DNA of 64,000 bases from Pseudomaricurvus alcaniphilus (GTDB taxonomy: Bacteria; Pseudomonadota; Gammaproteobacteria; Pseudomonadales; Cellvibrionaceae), in assembly GCF_011440395.1 (NCBI RefSeq), contig NZ_JAAOIX010000002.1:372001-436000 (forward strand), written 5' to 3'. The first letter of the stretch is position 1, and every line of letters begins with the position of its first letter. This document shows, one piece after another, positions 18,331 through 27,254 of this stretch. The translations under genes and the position numbers were made by a program. The notes under the pieces were generated by a model. It was not told the origin of the DNA and searched no databases. It saw nothing but the letters and a program-made list of their open reading frames with translations.

Positions 18331-19020
18331 CTACAGCGCCCACTCAACTGCTTTTGCGGCATGCATGGCGGTTGTGTCGTACAAACGCACAGGCGTTTGC
18401 TCCTGGCTGATTAGCATGCCGATTTCGGTGCAGCCCAGTATGACAGATTCTGCCCCGGATTCTGCCAGTTTATTGACGATGCGAAGATACTCTTGGCGGG
18501 AGGTTTCATTGACAACCCCCAGACATAACTCGTTGTAGATAATGTCATGAACCCGTTTTCGATCTGCTTGGCTGGGCACAATAACGTCAAGGCCAAATTT
18601 TTCGGTAAGACGACGTTTGTAGAAGTCTTGCTCCATCGTAAATACTGTCCCTAACAGCCCTACCTTTTTTACCCGATCCTCGACCAGGACTTCAGCAGTC
18701 GCATCGGCAATATGTAGAAGGGGAATATTGATACTCTGCTCTACCTCCCCAGCCACCTTGTGCATGGTATTGGTACAGATTAACAAAAAATCAGCGCCTG
18801 CAACTTCAACGCTCTTTGCTGCTTTAACAAGTATTTCAGCGGTAGCAGCCCAGTTGCCGCTGTGCTGCAGCTTTTCGATGGGATGAAAATCAACGCTGTG
18901 GAGAACTATTTTTGCGGAGTGCAGGCCACCCAGTGCAGCTTTAACCCGCTGGTTGATTTCTCGGTAATAACCGATGGTACTCTCCCAGCTCATGCCACCG
19001 ATTAAGCCAATTGTTTTCAT
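18331..19020 (-). CDS. aspartate/glutamate racemase family protein
   Basis: This 229-residue protein starts with MKTIGLIGGMSWESTIGYY, typical of YgeA/RacX-type amino acid racemases. Both catalytic cysteines are visible, in LICTNTMH (about residue 83) and LGCTEIG (about residue 195). It would interconvert L- and D-amino acids in the cytosol without PLP. ATG 19020 is chosen because AGGAAGTAAC lies just upstream and homology begins at once; a longer frame would add 46 residues of unrelated sequence. Confidence 0.9.
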   Translation of the reverse strand: MKTIGLIGGMSWESTIGYYREINQRVKAALGGLHSAKIVLHSVDFHPIEKLQHSGNWAATAEILVKAAKSVEVAGADFLLICTNTMHKVAGEVEQSINIPLLHIADATAEVLVEDRVKKVGLLGTVFTMEQDFYKRRLTEKFGLDVIVPSQADRKRVHDIIYNELCLGVVNETSRQEYLRIVNKLAESGAESVILGCTEIGMLISQEQTPVRLYDTTAMHAAKAVEWAL

Positions 19021-19090
19021 GTTACTTCCTTTGCTCAGGGGCCGTAGCTTGCCAGTATTTGGTATTCTGAAGATAAGGATGAGCTCTGCG

Positions 19091-19582
19091 TCATGACCTA
19101 AAAATATTTTTGAATAAATTTTTGACCAGATCGAGAACAGATTTCGCAAGAAGGCCACTCAAAAAAGCAGTGAATCCCAGCGCTTCGCGGGAAGATAGAA
19201 AATCCTGGTAATTCTCAGTGAAATGACTCAGCCCCCAGATAAATACAGGGGCGACCACTGCGCCAAGGAATGGTCTGACGAAGAGCCAACGAGAAAACCG
19301 CCTATTGAACTTGCCTTCCTTAGCATCCTTTGGGTATGACTCACCGTTCTCACGCTCAAAGCCTGTTGCATATCGGTCCAAGCAGGAGGTTAGCGCAGCA
19401 ATTGCACTGCCACAAAGGCCAATAAGAACCACCGCTAAAATACTAGGGACAGATGCGGATTCGAGTGCATACGCACCAAACACAAACGCCGCCAACGACA
19501 CCACTATGAGGTAAGCGATAGCAATATGGGCGAGACGATCGAGCGCTATCAGCTCTTCATCGGGAAGGACTGGCTTCGTCAT
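19091..19582 (-). CDS. small membrane protein, function unknown
   Basis: This 163-residue protein has three to four predicted hydrophobic segments (for example IAYLIVVSLAAFVFGAYAL and VPSILAVVLIGLCGSAIAAL), a polar Lys/Arg-rich middle (about 70-90) and a C-terminal hydrophobic hairpin. No known family is recognised. It may be co-transcribed with the racemase gene 70 bp downstream. Confidence 0.6.
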   Translation of the reverse strand: MTKPVLPDEELIALDRLAHIAIAYLIVVSLAAFVFGAYALESASVPSILAVVLIGLCGSAIAALTSCLDRYATGFERENGESYPKDAKEGKFNRRFSRWLFVRPFLGAVVAPVFIWGLSHFTENYQDFLSSREALGFTAFLSGLLAKSVLDLVKNLFKNIFRS

Positions 19583-20155
19583 TACGGGGCCCCCTGCTTT
19601 AGGACTAAGGCTACAAACGCGGGCGGTAGTGTAGGCGCGAAGCGCCGAGATGAAGATCGGATTCCAGCACAGGGGGGCGTGCGCTCGTGGCAGGTTTAGT
19701 CAGGCATTTGGCCCACCTTGTTTCACCAGGTCTCTTACCCGCAAATTACTACTTTTATATCCCCCGTATCTACCCGAACTCTCCAGTTTCCCCGTGGCGG
19801 TTACGGCTGGTTTATTGTATATAAGCGTACTTTCGGGAATTTGTCCACAGTGGCTTCGGAGCTACGCACCGATTGCCGGGGCATTATGGTCAAGTCGTGT
19901 GCCGCGCCTAATCAGCCATTACTTATCCAGGCTGTCAGAATGCTATTGTCGCGGGTTCTCGACGTAGTAAGATAGCCTTCTATGCTATCGGTCAATTCGC
20001 ACAACTGACTGGAGGGTGTTTCTGGCAGATCGCCATCTAACGATTATCTGATACCCGGCACAAGGCAAGACTGCCCCCCAAAATCCTTGTAACAATACAA
20101 TCTTTGGGCTGCCCAGCCACACCTGGTGTGGCCAGACTGATTTCTTTGTTAACCC
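19583..20155. other. 573-bp intergenic region with dispersed repeat B
   Basis: No gene was accepted; the frames here lack plausible starts. The middle (19730-19875) is a copy of a repeat also found at 32343-32488. The composition becomes AT-richer from here on, which may mark the left edge of the accessory island. Confidence 0.5.
19730..19875. repeat. dispersed repeat B, copy 1 (about 146 bp)
   Basis: Aligns with 32343-32488 in the same orientation and with little or no length change; shared blocks include CTTTTAT, GTATCT, CGGCTGGTT, ATTGTAT, TAAGCG and TTGTCCAC. Identity is roughly two thirds to three quarters by eye. It does not encode an obvious protein. Confidence 0.65.
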
Positions 20156-20659
20156 TTAGTTGATTCGAACCATTTTCGATCTGTGTTCGACCGGGATATT
20201 CTCAAGAAGAACTATAGACATGCTGCCTTTATCTTGGCCGGCTTTTGCTGATTGCTCAGTTAAAGACGCGTTAACCTCTTTGGTTGATAACGTATACATA
20301 TTGCCATTGAGCGGATCAACAATGAAATATCCGATGAGACCACCAAACAATAGATTGCCACCTATATACCAACCATTGGCGTTCGTTTCTACTTGCACTT
20401 CATGCGAAGAGTAGCCTACCTTTTTTATAATGACTTTATAGGATTTTCCACCCCAATAAGAGCCATCACTTTTTTGTAAGCTCACAGAAGAGGGGGTTGT
20501 TCCTTTGAAAATGCTAATACCTCTTTCATCTACTATTTCTATCTCCGCGCCGTCAGGCGTGCTTGTGATAGGCAGTAATTGTGTTGGCTCGCCAACAATT
20601 GTGGCACAGCCAGACACCATAAACAGAACAGCTACAATTGAATAGAAAAATTTCTTCAT
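20156..20659 (-). CDS. lipoprotein with PEGA-like domain
   Basis: This 167-residue protein begins with a lipoprotein signal (FYSIVAVLFMVSGCATIVG, Cys about residue 17). The following ITSTPDGAEIEIVDERG and KSYKVIIKKVGYSSHEVQV resemble a PEGA beta-sandwich (about residues 30-95). A hydrophobic Gly-rich stretch (GGNLLFGGLIGYFIVDPL) follows. It is expected in the cell envelope; the function is unknown. ATG 20659 is chosen for the signal peptide and the GGAAGCAAG upstream. Confidence 0.7.
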   Translation of the reverse strand: MKKFFYSIVAVLFMVSGCATIVGEPTQLLPITSTPDGAEIEIVDERGISIFKGTTPSSVSLQKSDGSYWGGKSYKVIIKKVGYSSHEVQVETNANGWYIGGNLLFGGLIGYFIVDPLNGNMYTLSTKEVNASLTEQSAKAGQDKGSMSIVLLENIPVEHRSKMVRIN

Positions 20660-20775
20660 TTCTTGCTTCCTTGTGAATACTCCCTGGTTGCTTGTATTGT
20701 CAGTGGGAGTGATAACTGACAATTTAGTTTACCGAGAGCATGGAATGCCCCAGTATCGATTTTATAGTCATTGCT

Positions 20776-20812
20776 TTTTAGGAACCTAAAAAATCCGGGT
20801 TCCTAAAAAGCA
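20776..20812. terminator. inverted repeat, possible terminator
   Basis: TTTTTAGGAACC and GGTTCCTAAAAA can pair around a spacer of about 11 bases, with T- and A-rich flanks, so either strand could use it as an intrinsic terminator. It is too far from the gene on its right (stop at 21192) to be assigned firmly. Confidence 0.4.
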
Positions 20813-20830
20813 GACCAACTGCCTTGGTGG

Positions 20831-21015
20831 GATATACCGAACCAACACAAAGCCTAAAGCTCGAACAAAGGGAATTTTTCAATCATAAAAGATCACCTTT
20901 CCCTGGCTCATTGAAGCAACAGATACCTCAATGACGATGCAGCAACTGAATCACTGCTTCCTGTAAATGCGGAATTAAACGCCATTTTCTCCTTTAAGGC
21001 AATACCCTACCAGCA
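20831..21015. repeat. dispersed repeat A, copy 1 (about 185 bp)
   Basis: Same orientation as copies at 21903-22085 and 39550-39715. Conserved blocks are GACCACC/GATCACC, CCCTGGCTCATT, AAGCAACAGATACC, CAATGACGATG and GGAATTAAAC. The sequence is noncoding by eye and always intergenic. Confidence 0.7.
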
Positions 21016-21191
21016 CAAACGAATTCATCGGTCCCTGTCCTAGAGATTTATCGCAATAGTGTAGTTAAAGCTATGAACACATTTAAGATCAAAATGAGTC
21101 TTGGACCAACTTGCAACATGGTTCTGCAATATTTGAGACAAGTGTACCTTGACTATCCTGTGAGTTCCAACGGTCACACTTTCCTGCGGCG

Positions 21192-21848
21192 CTACTGAAG
21201 CTGTGTAGCTTCGAAGGAAGGCGAGTCAGGTGCAACGAATTGTTCGGTCTGATCTTCCAAGCTCAACGTAGCTGCGTTGAGATCAGTAATCAATCTTCGC
21301 AAGATTTCATCGATTGCCAACTTGGTAGACTGTTGTACGGCATTCTTTTGAGCAAACGCTCCGCCCCAGAACATCTTGCCACCCTGAGTCTTTCCATCCT
21401 GCGTATAGGTATTCTCGAATATCGACTTTCCGCCCCTGGACAGCGAAACTTTCAACTCTATATGTGCGCCAAAGTCCTGGAATGTATAGTTTCGAAGATC
21501 GAAAGTCAGCGTGCCACCCAGCCCGTTACCCGCCTCGTTCACCTTCTCCAATCGACCGAACGCCGCCTGCACGTCTGCTGACTTGAGAGTATCATCCAGC
21601 ATTTTCCCTATTTCTACGACCCAAAGATTTGCGGCGCCCGTCACGAAGGCTCGGAACTCGTAGGTATATCCCTGAGTGTCAGGAGTGAGGACATACTGTG
21701 AGGCTCTATCCGTCTTGGGGAGGTTCGATGAACCCGTATTGTTGACTAGATACTTCGGATAATCGGATTGCACTGTGTGCCGAATCGTGCAAGAGCACAA
21801 AAAAACCATAGTAACGATTACAATTATTCTCTTGGTACAACTTTTCAT
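21192..21848 (-). CDS. lipoprotein, function unknown
   Basis: This 218-residue protein has a lipoprotein signal (IVIVTMVFLCSC, lipobox FLCSC about residues 16-20). The mature domain has alternating strands and a helix (RAFVTGAANLWVVEIGKMLDD) reminiscent of envelope lipoproteins of the YajG/LptE-like size class, but no family is assigned. CGGAG lies 6 nt before ATG 21848. Confidence 0.65.
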   Translation of the reverse strand: MKSCTKRIIVIVTMVFLCSCTIRHTVQSDYPKYLVNNTGSSNLPKTDRASQYVLTPDTQGYTYEFRAFVTGAANLWVVEIGKMLDDTLKSADVQAAFGRLEKVNEAGNGLGGTLTFDLRNYTFQDFGAHIELKVSLSRGGKSIFENTYTQDGKTQGGKMFWGGAFAQKNAVQQSTKLAIDEILRRLITDLNAATLSLEDQTEQFVAPDSPSFEATQLQ

Positions 21849-21902
21849 AGTTACACTCCGTTCTTCCGCAGTTATTTATAGACAGGCCATATAGCTCAAC
21901 GA

Positions 21903-22085
21903 CATACACCGAACCGACATCAAGCCAATAACTCAAACAAAGAAGATTTTTCTGTCAACAAAGACCACCCTTCCCTGGTTCATTAAAGCCACAGTTACCC
22001 CAGTGAGGGTGAAGAACCTGCGCCACGGTCTCCTGTAAGTAAGCAATTAAACGCTAATCCCTGCTTCAAGACAATACAGGTTGCC
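21903..22085. repeat. dispersed repeat A, copy 2
   Basis: Same orientation as copy 1, starting with the shared ACCGAACC...CAAGCC block. It lies between the lipoprotein and the small membrane protein gene and may overlap the promoter of the lipoprotein. Confidence 0.7.
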
Positions 22086-22115
22086 ACGTCAGCTTCAACT
22101 CCATTTTTTTGTCGC

Positions 22116-22319
22116 TTATTTATTTCGCGAATCTTGTTTTGAGTTAAGCCATAGATAGAGAAAGCCACTTGCCGTTCCAAAGCAGGTACCTAAAGAAACG
22201 AATAGCGCAACATTACCAGTGTATGCGCCGATGGCTGCTCCGATAGCAGCTCCAAAACTCATTCCGAGAACAATAACCGCTTCATTTGAGAGCTGTTTCT
22301 TTGGATTTTTCTCGTTCAC
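22116..22319 (-). CDS. small membrane protein, function unknown
   Basis: This 67-residue protein has two hydrophobic glycine-rich helices (AVIVLGMSFGAAIGAAIGAY and VALFVSLGTCFGTASGFLYL), resembling small glycine-zipper membrane proteins. The start GTG 22319 is chosen because a strong Shine-Dalgarno, AGGAGG, lies 6 nt upstream; an ATG eight codons earlier lacks one. Confidence 0.6.
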   Translation of the reverse strand: MNEKNPKKQLSNEAVIVLGMSFGAAIGAAIGAYTGNVALFVSLGTCFGTASGFLYLWLNSKQDSRNK

Positions 22320-22399
22320 CTTATACCTCCTAATAGTCAGCATTGACGCCTAAAGTACGCTCTGGAATGTACTCGAGGTACTTGAGGACCGAGGTACTT

Positions 22400-22497
22400 G
22401 AGGACAGGCACTCCCAAGTCGCCGTAATCCATCCTGTAAGTCAGCTTTTTAGGGCCATCTTTTTCGGTACCCAGTTTTTCGGTGCCTGTCCCTGGTA
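22400..22497. repeat. REPIN-like element with GGACAGGCAC ends
   Basis: GGACAGGCACTCCC (22402-22415) and GGTGCCTGTCC (22481-22491) are inverted ends. The right half (GTAAGTCAGCTTTTTAGGGC) matches the 3' flank of the RAYT genes, so this is a RAYT-related nonautonomous element. A second, shorter copy lies at 28881-28958. Confidence 0.75.
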
Positions 22498-22540
22498 TTG
22501 CTTCACAGTGGTACAGGATCATTCCGGTTAATGTTTCCCG

Positions 22541-23218
22541 TTATTTCAGTAACGCAAGAACCTCTTGCGCGGTGGCCGCGGATGAGGCCGGGTTCTGACC
22601 GGTGACGAGCTTGCCGTCCCGCAGCACAAAGCTGGCCCAATCAGCGCCTTTCTCATAATTACCGCCATTGGCTTTGAGCATATCCTCAACCAGGAAAGGC
22701 ACAACCTTGGTCAGGCCGACCGCCTCTTCTTCCGTATTGGTGAAGCTTGTCACACGTCGCCCTGAGACCAGGGGTTTGCCGTCTTTGCCTTGAGTGTGGC
22801 GGAATACGGCGGGGGCGTGGCAGACCGCCCCAACAGGCAAGTCAGCGGCGATGAAGGCTTCGATCAGGCGCTTGCTGTTGGCGTCTTCGGCCAGGTCCCA
22901 CAAGGGGCCATGACCACCGGGATAGAAGATTGCATCGAAACCGGCTGCTGTCACGTCAGACAGCTTTAACGTAGTCGCAAGATGCTTTTGCGCCTCGGCA
23001 TCACCCTTGAAACGGCGGGTGTCGTCGGTCTGTGCGTCCTCGCTATCGCTGGACGGATCAATTGGTGGTTGCCCACCCTTGGGCGTGGCCAAAGTGATAT
23101 CGGCCCCGGCGTCCTTGAAGACGTAATAAGGTGCGGCAAACTCCTCCAGCCAGAAGCCGGTTTTTTTGCCTGTGTCTCCAAGTTCGTCATGGGACGTGAG
23201 TATCATCAGAATTTTCAT
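22541..23218 (-). CDS. DJ-1/PfpI-family type 1 glutamine amidotransferase-like protein
   Basis: This 225-residue protein has the flavodoxin-like DJ-1/PfpI fold. The nucleophile elbow VGAVCHAPAV holds the reactive Cys (about residue 136) followed by His; DAIFYPGGHGPLWDL is the conserved glycine loop. It matches Hsp31/HchA-like and chaperone/glyoxalase-type members (about 225-230 residues), which act on aldehyde stress or glycated proteins. AGGAAAATAAC precedes the ATG. It lies 10 bp downstream of the curA remnant, a common pairing in reactive-aldehyde detoxification operons. Confidence 0.88.
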   Translation of the reverse strand: MKILMILTSHDELGDTGKKTGFWLEEFAAPYYVFKDAGADITLATPKGGQPPIDPSSDSEDAQTDDTRRFKGDAEAQKHLATTLKLSDVTAAGFDAIFYPGGHGPLWDLAEDANSKRLIEAFIAADLPVGAVCHAPAVFRHTQGKDGKPLVSGRRVTSFTNTEEEAVGLTKVVPFLVEDMLKANGGNYEKGADWASFVLRDGKLVTGQNPASSAATAQEVLALLK

Positions 23219-23227
23219 GTTATTTTC

Positions 23228-23935
23228 CTATTTTTTGTTGCCGACGCGGATGACCCGCTTGCCGAAATTTTCGCCGTTGAGAAGGCCGATAAAGGCTTCA
23301 GGGGCGTTTTCCAGACCATCAATGATCTCTTCGCGATACTTGATCTTGCCGCTTTTCACCCACGCACCCATCTGCTTGGCGAATTCCGGGTAAAGGTGAC
23401 CGAAACTGTCAAAGATAATAAAACCCTGCACCTTGATCATTTTGCGCAGGATCTGCCCCATCAGCCAATTCATTCGGTCTGGCCCAGCGGGCAGTTGGGT
23501 GGCGTTATATTGCGATACCAGCCCACACACCGGCACACGAGCATGAGGGTTAAGAAGCGGGATCACCGCATCGAGAACCTTGCCACCCACACTTTCGAAA
23601 TAGACATCAATGCCGTCCGGGCTGGCCTTGGCCATCTGATCAGCAAAGTCCGGTGCCTTGTGATCGATGCATGCGTCGAAACCCAGCTCATCAACTGCAT
23701 AGGCACATTTTTCCGGCCCGCCGGCGATGCCAACAGCACGACAGCCCAGCAACTTGCCGATTTGGCCTACGGTTGCGCCCACCGGGCCGGTCGCTGCCGC
23801 CACCGCAATGGTCTCGCCGGGCTTGGGCGCCCCGATCTGCGTCAAGCCGGCCCAGCCGGTAAAACCGGGCATCCCCAGGATACCGAGTGCCCAGGATGGA
23901 TGCGTGGGCGAAGGACCAAGGTTATAGTGGTGCTT
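23228..23935 (-). pseudogene. curA-like NADP-dependent oxidoreductase, N-terminally truncated
   Basis: The sequence from THPSWALGILGMPGFTGWAG to the C-terminus (GENFGKRVIRVG) follows the CurA/prostaglandin-reductase branch of medium-chain dehydrogenases closely, including the nucleotide loop AAATGPVGATVGQIGKLLG. The family is about 335-345 residues long; only about the last 235 are present. The missing part is the GroES-like N-terminal domain, about 110 residues, so activity is unlikely. Upstream the frame runs into the 3' end of an unrelated membrane-protein gene, placing the breakpoint at about 23930-23947. Confidence 0.85.
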
Positions 23936-23946
23936 GATAGTGGTAG

Positions 23947-24330
23947 CTAGGTTTGCCAGAGCATCTTTATGGATACCACAATGCTCAAAAAGCAAATAAT
24001 CCAGAAAACAATGGGGGCTGCCCCACCCTTGAATTTTAGCCCCCCAATTTCAAACTCCAGGGGTCCGGTTGAAATTCTCAAAATTAGAGTCACAAACAGC
24101 GCACCAAGGCCCGCCATTGGCATGCCCACTAACACCGGGAACTGCTCAACAAACAGATCATTCCAAAAAGTGTCTTCTGGTTTGCTAAACGTGAACAGGC
24201 GATATAACGCGCCGGCGCCAAACAGCACGAGAATGACAACTATGATCCAACTCATTATGTGCCGCAGCTTGCTGGAGCCCGTAGCCACTTCACTGCCTTG
24301 TGGAGATTGTTCCCGCTGATCGTCAGACAT
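23947..24330 (-). CDS. membrane protein, function unknown
   Basis: This 127-residue protein has a hydrophilic N-terminus (about 25 residues), then three hydrophobic segments (IIVVILVLFGAGALYRLFTF, LVGMPMAGLGALFVTLIL and VFWIICFLSIVVSIKML) with a short conserved-looking FEIGGLKFKGGAAPI loop. That loop is seen in small membrane proteins often near phage or mobile DNA; no family is named. Its stop lies directly at the curA deletion point, so insertion of this gene probably caused the truncation. Confidence 0.6.
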   Translation of the reverse strand: MSDDQREQSPQGSEVATGSSKLRHIMSWIIVVILVLFGAGALYRLFTFSKPEDTFWNDLFVEQFPVLVGMPMAGLGALFVTLILRISTGPLEFEIGGLKFKGGAAPIVFWIICFLSIVVSIKMLWQT

Positions 24331-24376
24331 TATCTAATCCTGATAGAACGCTTTAATTTTAAGAGCATATGCTCGA

Positions 24377-24389
24377 GGACAGGCACGCC
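24377..24389 (+). repeat. REP end left of RAYT unit 1
   Basis: GGACAGGCACGCC, the same end as at 32528, lies about 135 bp before the first RAYT start. A segment of about 90 bp just before the ATG (with AAAATGGCTTGAAAAACCAT, a small hairpin) is shared by RAYT units 1, 3 and 4. Confidence 0.7.
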
Positions 24390-24676
24390 GACCGTCATAC
24401 CTCAGTATGAATTCTAGCACTTCCCTGCTGCTATTTAATTAGGCTCTGCGAAAAATGGCTTGAAAAACCATCAAGGAGCGTAGTTTTATTAATCCTCTCA
24501 TTGCCGCCCAGTACCAAAGTCTATGACTCGACCAAGAAAGCAGCTTGTATCACCTGCGGATACGCCCTACTACCACTGCGTGTCCCGCTGTGTAAGGCAA
24601 GCGTTTCTCTGTGGTAGCGATCCTGTCACTGGCCAGTGCTACGAACACCGAAGGCAGTGGATTGAAAACCGCATCC

Positions 24677-24684
24677 GCCTGCTG
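24677..24684 (+). repeat. 8-bp target-site duplication, left copy
   Basis: GCCTGCTG directly before the IS66 left end; identical to 27334-27341. Eight base pairs is the usual IS66-family duplication length. Confidence 0.95.
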
Positions 24685-24730
24685 GTAAGCGTTCATTCAG
24701 CGGAGTAGTTGACTCATAAGCTGAAGAGTG

Positions 24731-25000
24731 TCAGTTAACATCTTTCACTATGCTCAACATGCCCGGCGGTATTTTCCATTGCTTCTGATCTTTGGTTAAA
24801 ACCACTACGGTCTTTCGATTAATTTTGGTCACAATACCAAATTCAGTTTGCCCTTCCTTGTTTTGAAAGCGAACCTGGTTCCCCAGACACAACAATTTTA
24901 AAATGTCCTGGTCCTGCCGGCTCCTCAAGTAGTCAATCCGCTCACAAATGATCTCATTGAGCTCCAGCAGCTGCTCAATGGTCATATCTTCAATGCGCAC
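24731..25000 (-). CDS. small IS66 accessory protein, function unknown
   Basis: Up to 89 residues. The start may be GTG 25000 (overlapping the tnpC stop) or ATG 24985 (just after it). The N-terminal half looks like a helix hairpin (TIEQLLELNEIICERIDYL); the C-terminal half looks like a small beta-barrel (VRFQNKEGQTEFGIVTKINR, KTVVVLT), perhaps SH3/KOW-like. It lies inside the IS after the transposase, so it travels with the element. A role in transposition regulation is possible but not established. Confidence 0.7.
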   Translation of the reverse strand: MRIEDMTIEQLLELNEIICERIDYLRSRQDQDILKLLCLGNQVRFQNKEGQTEFGIVTKINRKTVVVLTKDQKQWKIPPGMLSIVKDVN

Positions 25001-26606
25001 ATGAGCCTCGCTGACAACATCTATTGATTGGTGTCTCTACCGGGTAATTTGCTCTCTGCGACAAGTCGGATCGTAGTGGATTCAGGGCAAACCTTTCTTT
25101 CCACAGACGCGGTGTTAGCTCCTCAATCCGGCTCGCCGGATGCTCACTGATTCTCAATAGCACATCGGTTAAGTACGTATATGGGTTAATGCCATGAAGA
25201 CGACAAGTGGTGATCAAGCTCTGGATAATGCCAACGTGCTCCGCCCCAAGCTCCGTCCAGCAAAATAACCACGATTTTCTGCCCATGGGTATCGGCCGCA
25301 GTGCCCGCTCCAGATGATTAGTGTCCATGGCCACGCCGGGCCTCTCCAGAAATACCCGCAGCTTTTGCTCCTTGTTGATGACATATCCCAATGCTTTTGT
25401 GAGAGGGTTTGAGGGGATCAAATCAGTCCGCTGCAGTTGTTGGTGACACCATTTGAAGAATTGATCCACCAATGGCTTGCTGTGCTCCAGCCGATAGCCC
25501 CGCTTCTTGTCATCAGCCAATTCTTCTCTGGCGATAATCGCTTCGTGTTTATAGAGCGCTGCAATGATATCAAGGGCTTCACGGACTGCCACGGGCTCCT
25601 GCGCTTCCGCTTCAATAAACTGTCGCCTACTGTGAATCCAGCATTGTGCGTGGGTGACGCCCTGGTTCGCTTTGACATAACTGCTGTAGGCTGAGTAGCC
25701 GTCACTGAGTAACGTGCCACTGAATTGGTCTTTGAGAATCCGCTCAATGTGCTGCCGACTGCGACTGCTGGAGAAAGTAAATACCACTTCATCCTGATCG
25801 CCGTACAGCGGCCAGAACCAGCTGTGTTTAAGTTTACCTTTTCCGGCCTTGCCCGCTTTGATGGGAGTTTCATCCATCGCCAGCACCCGACTTCGGAGTA
25901 CGTTGTCCAGTTGCGCCGAAACGACCGGTCGCAAAAGATCTATGGCGCGTTTAACAACATTAGTAAGCGTGGCTCGACTCAGGGTGATGCCTGCCTGGCT
26001 AATGCGTTGGTGCTGACGGTACAGCGGCAGGTGAAACTGGAATTTGTCCACCAGGAGACCAACCAGCAGGCTAACATCGGCAATGCTTCTGTCCAGTACG
26101 TTAAAGGGTGCAGGACACGGCAACGGCTGCTCGCTGTTCTTGCGCTTGATAACCGGTCGGTCATAGCGCAGTACCACATAGCTGGCTGGGCGCTGGGCCA
26201 GGCGGAAGGTGCTCTTGGTACCGATGATGTCGTACTGGTCCGCATCCGCGCCACTCAACTCGGCGGGAGTGACTTCGATTACCTCAACCGGAACGTCATC
26301 GTTAAACCGCAAGCCGCTGTCGTTGACGCAGTCATCGGCGCGCTGCTTTTGGCCCTTGCCACGCTGATAGGTAACCGTGATGGATTCACCCTCCGGCGAA
26401 GCCGGCTCCGAGGGTTCACCCAAAAGGCTCGCCTGATGGGGGTTGTCCACTGGGCGCTTTTCGGATTTCTGGCCAAACAATTGCTTCTCAAACCACGCCA
26501 CCCTCTGTTTTAGAGTGGCTATTTCTTCATGTAACGCCGCCACTTCCGCGGCTGAAACCAGGGCTCTTTCGGTAGCGGAATCAAATGGTTGAGAGGTCGT
26601 CGTCAT
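24990..26606 (-). CDS. tnpC: IS66-family transposase TnpC
   Basis: This 538-residue DDE transposase has the IS66 order: an N-terminal leucine-rich coiled coil (VSAAEVAALHEEIATLKQRV), the QLFGQKSEKR motif, a Zn-finger-like region that seems degenerate, and a catalytic core with Asp in LAMDETPIK, Asp in LLSDGYSAY and Glu in TNHLERALRP. ATG 26606 lies 26 bp after the tnpB stop. Confidence 0.95.
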   Translation of the reverse strand: MTTTSQPFDSATERALVSAAEVAALHEEIATLKQRVAWFEKQLFGQKSEKRPVDNPHQASLLGEPSEPASPEGESITVTYQRGKGQKQRADDCVNDSGLRFNDDVPVEVIEVTPAELSGADADQYDIIGTKSTFRLAQRPASYVVLRYDRPVIKRKNSEQPLPCPAPFNVLDRSIADVSLLVGLLVDKFQFHLPLYRQHQRISQAGITLSRATLTNVVKRAIDLLRPVVSAQLDNVLRSRVLAMDETPIKAGKAGKGKLKHSWFWPLYGDQDEVVFTFSSSRSRQHIERILKDQFSGTLLSDGYSAYSSYVKANQGVTHAQCWIHSRRQFIEAEAQEPVAVREALDIIAALYKHEAIIAREELADDKKRGYRLEHSKPLVDQFFKWCHQQLQRTDLIPSNPLTKALGYVINKEQKLRVFLERPGVAMDTNHLERALRPIPMGRKSWLFCWTELGAEHVGIIQSLITTCRLHGINPYTYLTDVLLRISEHPASRIEELTPRLWKERFALNPLRSDLSQRANYPVETPINRCCQRGSCAH

Positions 26607-26631
26607 GAACGCGATTGTACCATGCAACGGC

Positions 26632-26979
26632 CTAAACGGGATGATGAAAACGCTTGAATTGTCGGGATTTTTGCACCTCAATGCCCTCCAGAATCAGCTG
26701 CAGATCCGTGCGCGTCAAAGATCTCTGTCCGGTTACTGAAGACCGGAATCTAAACTGCCCCTGCTCTAAACGTTTTCCCCAAAGACAGAAACCCGACGGC
26801 TCAAAATACAGAATTTTCATCTGGGTTTTACGACGATTGATGAACACGAAATACTGACCGTTTAACGGATCATGACCCAGTTGGTTTTTCACCAGCGCGC
26901 TAAGCCCGTTAAACGAACGACGCATATCGGTTGGCTCGGTGCACAACCAGATACTGGACTGCGTGGCAGGTGTAAACAT
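26632..26979 (-). CDS. tnpB: IS66 accessory protein TnpB
   Basis: This 115-residue protein is the conserved IS66 Orf2, recognised from IWLCTEPTDMRRSFNGLSAL and YFVFINRRKTQMKILYFEPS. It is needed with TnpA and TnpC in IS66 transposition. The ATG overlaps the tnpA stop by one base (TGATG), indicating translational coupling. Confidence 0.95.
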   Translation of the reverse strand: MFTPATQSSIWLCTEPTDMRRSFNGLSALVKNQLGHDPLNGQYFVFINRRKTQMKILYFEPSGFCLWGKRLEQGQFRFRSSVTGQRSLTRTDLQLILEGIEVQKSRQFKRFHHPV

Positions 26980-27254
26980 CAGTCTTGGGCCAACCGCAAT
27001 TCCACGCCATTGCCCAAACTCAAGGTGATCGTCCATCCACGAGCATTGGCCTGAAGCGATCCAAGGTTAATGAACTGAGCCGGATTGCCCTGTTCCTGAT
27101 CCGATGCTTCACTTGCCAGGCGCTTGCGCCAGTTGCAAAAACTGGCATAACCAATATTCTGGTCTTTACAAAACTGGGATGCTGATAGGTTGCTGGCTTG
27201 CCATTGCTGAATGATATCTTGCCATTGATTTGCTTTGCGATGTCGAGTTGCCAT
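26979..27254 (-). CDS. tnpA: IS66 accessory protein TnpA
   Basis: This 91-residue helix-turn-helix protein (WQDIIQQWQASNLSASQFCK, then IGYASFCNWRKRL) is the IS66 Orf1. ATG 27254 is preferred over a longer frame from 27296, because homology begins at MATRHRKANQW and GGAGG is just upstream. Confidence 0.9.
   Translation of the reverse strand: MATRHRKANQWQDIIQQWQASNLSASQFCKDQNIGYASFCNWRKRLASEASDQEQGNPAQFINLGSLQANARGWTITLSLGNGVELRLAQD

Larger units (their letters stand above)
20660..21191. other. 532-bp intergenic region with dispersed repeat A
   Basis: Apart from repeat A (20831-21015) there is an AT-rich inverted repeat at about 20776-20810 (TTTTTAGGAACC and GGTTCCTAAAAA) that could be a terminator or operator. 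No gene was recognised. Confidence 0.45.
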
